5,851 bases of DNA from Clostridia bacterium. GTDB taxonomy: Bacteria; Bacillota_A; Clostridia; Oscillospirales; Acutalibacteraceae. The stretch lies in contig JAFPAK010000051.1 of assembly GCA_017390825.1 (NCBI GenBank), positions 1 through 5,851 of the forward strand, written 5' to 3'. Every line of letters begins with the position of its first letter. Positions within the stretch are counted from its first letter, which is position 1. The position numbers were made by a program, and so were the translations under genes. The notes under the pieces were generated by a model, which was not told the origin of the DNA, searched no databases, and was given only the letters and a program-made list of their open reading frames with translations. Positions 4,376-5,851 of the stretch are shown here, one piece after another.

Positions 4376-5851
4376 ATGAAAAAACTGTTCAAATACTGTG
4401 TTTTAACTTTATCGCTTGTATTGCTTCTGATGCAATTGGTTTCTTGCTCACCGACTGACGGTACAGTTGATAATACGGATAATCAAACTGAGGCTGTTTT
4501 AAATGTTCCGTATAACATCTCGGAATACGTTGTTATCAGACCTGAGCAAACTGTTGAAGAAGTGATCAATTCGGGTGTAACTCTTCGAAAACATATTAAT
4601 ACGTTGCTCGGTGAAAATCTTGTAAAGATAACCGATGACTGGATCAAGGGCGGAGTAGTTACCGAGGAAATTTCTGCTGCTAAAGAAATTTTAGTTGGCA
4701 ATACAACAAGACCTGAATCAGAACAGGCGTTGGAAGGCGTCGATCCCACTTCGTTTGTTATTAAGGTGATAGGCAATAAGATCGTAATTAATTCTACCAA
4801 GACCTCAATGGTTACTCAAGGCGTACAGTATTTTATCGAGAAGTACCTCGTTGAATTAACTAATAATCAATTGATGCTTCCGGAGAATTTTTGCTATATA
4901 AGTGAGCCGGTTCCGCAAGTCGCGTTTATTGAGAACAACCAGCAGTCTTTGAAGGTTGTTTATCTTGATTCGCTTGATAACTCAAAGAATGCCAAAGATG
5001 AAAATGACAGGCTTGACCTTGATGTAGAGTATGCAAAGAGGGTCAGGGAGGCTATTCAGAATTATTGTAACATCAAAGTTTCTCTCTCTACCGACTGGTA
5101 TAAGCCCGGTTCTGACATTAAAGCAGATTTCGAGATTCTTGTTGGTAACACAGCACGAGAAGAAACCGCTGAATTCCTTTCAACGCTAAACTATAATCAA
5201 TATGGATTTGGTGTAATAGGCAATAAGATCGTTGTTACGGGTTGGAATGAAACCACCACCACTCTTGCTGCAGATAATTTTATTAATTATTTTAAGGCTA
5301 ATTCTATAAAAAACGACGATGGTACTTTCACCTTCAGAATGCTTGCTAACGAAAAATCGGTTTATGATTATGGAAACTGGTTTGTAGATTATCCGGTATT
5401 TGATGGCGGAAAAAACAATGGAACTCAAGATGCAGGTTACGGAAATCTGCAAGTTATGTTCACGGAAACTACTTTAGAAGAATATAACGCATACTGTTCA
5501 AAGCTTGAGAACGCAGGGTATGTCCTCTATATGGAGAACACCATAAAAGACAACGTACACAAGGCATATACTTGTGACAAGGGAATGCTTTATGTGTATT
5601 ATATTCCTACCGAAAAGGCAGTAAGAATAGTTAGCTGTCCCGATGGTAAGTATAATCTTCCCAAGAGCCCTACTCCCGAATCTGTTCCTGCATATGAAAA
5701 GATCACCACATCGTCGATTACTCAAATGGCACTAAATTATGCTGCGGGTAACTTTGGACTTTGTCACATAATTACTCTTGAAGACGGATCCTTTATTGTT
5801 TATGACGGAGGCGGTAACAATCCCCTTGACTGCACCAGACTTTACGATACT
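4376..5851 (+). CDS. Lipoprotein with duplicated domain and putative C-terminal metallo-beta-lactamase fold, 3'-truncated by the window edge
   Basis: The frame from ATG 4376 is open through the last base: 492 codons with no stop. GGAGG at 4365-4369 lies 6 nt before the ATG. The N terminus is a lipoprotein signal peptide (KKLFK, a hydrophobic stretch, lipobox LVSC with Cys24), so the protein should be lipid-anchored outside the membrane. A Thr/Asp/Asn-rich linker follows to about residue 42. Residues about 66-158 and 218-306 are two copies of one alpha/beta module, each with a conserved Trp (89, 241), EILVGNT and VIGNKIV. It resembles N-terminal accessory modules of some glycoside hydrolases (GH67-like), a tentative match. 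Residues about 320-430 form a further domain that I cannot name. From about 446, ITQMALNYAAGNFGLCHI then GSFIVYDGGG looks like the first strands of an MBL hydrolase; the metal-binding HxHxDH would lie beyond the window. Lipoprotein export is well supported; the MBL call and any substrate are inference. Confidence 0.85.
   Translation, partial: MKKLFKYCVLTLSLVLLLMQLVSCSPTDGTVDNTDNQTEAVLNVPYNISEYVVIRPEQTVEEVINSGVTLRKHINTLLGENLVKITDDWIKGGVVTEEISAAKEILVGNTTRPESEQALEGVDPTSFVIKVIGNKIVINSTKTSMVTQGVQYFIEKYLVELTNNQLMLPENFCYISEPVPQVAFIENNQQSLKVVYLDSLDNSKNAKDENDRLDLDVEYAKRVREAIQNYCNIKVSLSTDWYKPGSDIKADFEILVGNTAREETAEFLSTLNYNQYGFGVIGNKIVVTGWNETTTTLAADNFINYFKANSIKNDDGTFTFRMLANEKSVYDYGNWFVDYPVFDGGKNNGTQDAGYGNLQVMFTETTLEEYNAYCSKLENAGYVLYMENTIKDNVHKAYTCDKGMLYVYYIPTEKAVRIVSCPDGKYNLPKSPTPESVPAYEKITTSSITQMALNYAAGNFGLCHIITLEDGSFIVYDGGGNNPLDCTRLYDT
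4571..4849 (+). repeat. Internal domain repeat, copy 1 (lipoprotein)
   Basis: Encodes about residues 66-158 of the lipoprotein. Landmarks are Trp89, EILVGNTTRPE (104-114), VIGNKIVI (131-138) and the closing helix QYFIEKYL. The 17 bases at 4769-4785 are identical to 5216-5232 in copy 2, in the same frame and 447 nt (149 codons) apart. The end points are approximate. Confidence 0.75.
5027..5293 (+). repeat. Internal domain repeat, copy 2 (lipoprotein)
   Basis: Encodes about residues 218-306. Landmarks are Trp241, EILVGNTAREE (253-263), VIGNKIVV (280-287) and the closing helix NFINYF. The order and spacing match copy 1 apart from a three-residue gap before EILVGNT and small gaps elsewhere. Protein identity is concentrated in these motifs, so the duplication is old, apart from the 17-base identical core. 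Confidence 0.75.

Noticed and set aside
4483..4800. Minus-strand open frame in the lipoprotein region, as a gene filling the apparent gap after the tRNA
   Set aside because: The + strand frame from 4376 has a promoter, GGAGG, a lipobox signal and stays open to the end of the window; the minus frames at 4483-4800, 5186-5452 and 5498-5725 are its shadows.

Overview
The window reads as chromosomal DNA of a low-GC Gram-positive anaerobe, most likely a gut-type Clostridia (Bacillota) lineage. The grounds are a class B sortase, a Big2-containing secreted protein, a lipobox lipoprotein, GGAGG-type ribosome binding sites, sigma-A-type promoters and a tRNA with its CCA tail encoded. This placement is inferred from gene families and sequence style; no marker gene fixes a genus. 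All genes lie on the + strand, and no phage, IS or CRISPR material is visible.

Region 1 (1-4086) is a tight five-gene run: the 3' part of a class B sortase; an RlmA-type rRNA guanine methyltransferase; a family 2 glycosyltransferase of the Dol-P-glucose/Dol-P-mannose synthase type; a secreted protein with a ricin-like lectin domain, a Big2 Ig-like domain and a C39/papain-like cysteine peptidase domain; and a small LsrG-like ABM-fold enzyme. Gaps are 2 to 15 nt, three of the four internal starts have a Shine-Dalgarno at or beside the preceding stop, and no internal promoter or terminator is evident, so they are probably co-transcribed. Two products (sortase and lectin-peptidase) act at the cell surface and the glycosyltransferase could serve envelope glycan synthesis. 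The methyltransferase and the ABM protein do not obviously share that role.

Region 2 (4087-4312) is a compact tRNA-Thr(GGT) unit. It has four helically phased A-tracts that resemble an UP element or bend, a consensus extended -10 promoter with a 17-bp spacer, a 76-nt tRNA including CCA, and a strong UUCG-loop intrinsic terminator.

Region 3 (4313-5851) opens at once with a second promoter, which drives a lipoprotein gene that runs off the right edge. Its 492 visible residues hold a lipobox, two copies of an internally duplicated alpha/beta domain, a spacer domain, and the first strands of what looks like a metallo-beta-lactamase fold, whose metal-binding motif would lie beyond the window. The reading frame is open to the last base.

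No complete new defence or mobile system is evident. The items most worth following are the lectin-Big2-cysteine peptidase protein in a sortase operon, the duplicated-domain lipoprotein with a putative C-terminal MBL domain, and the curved-DNA tRNA promoter.
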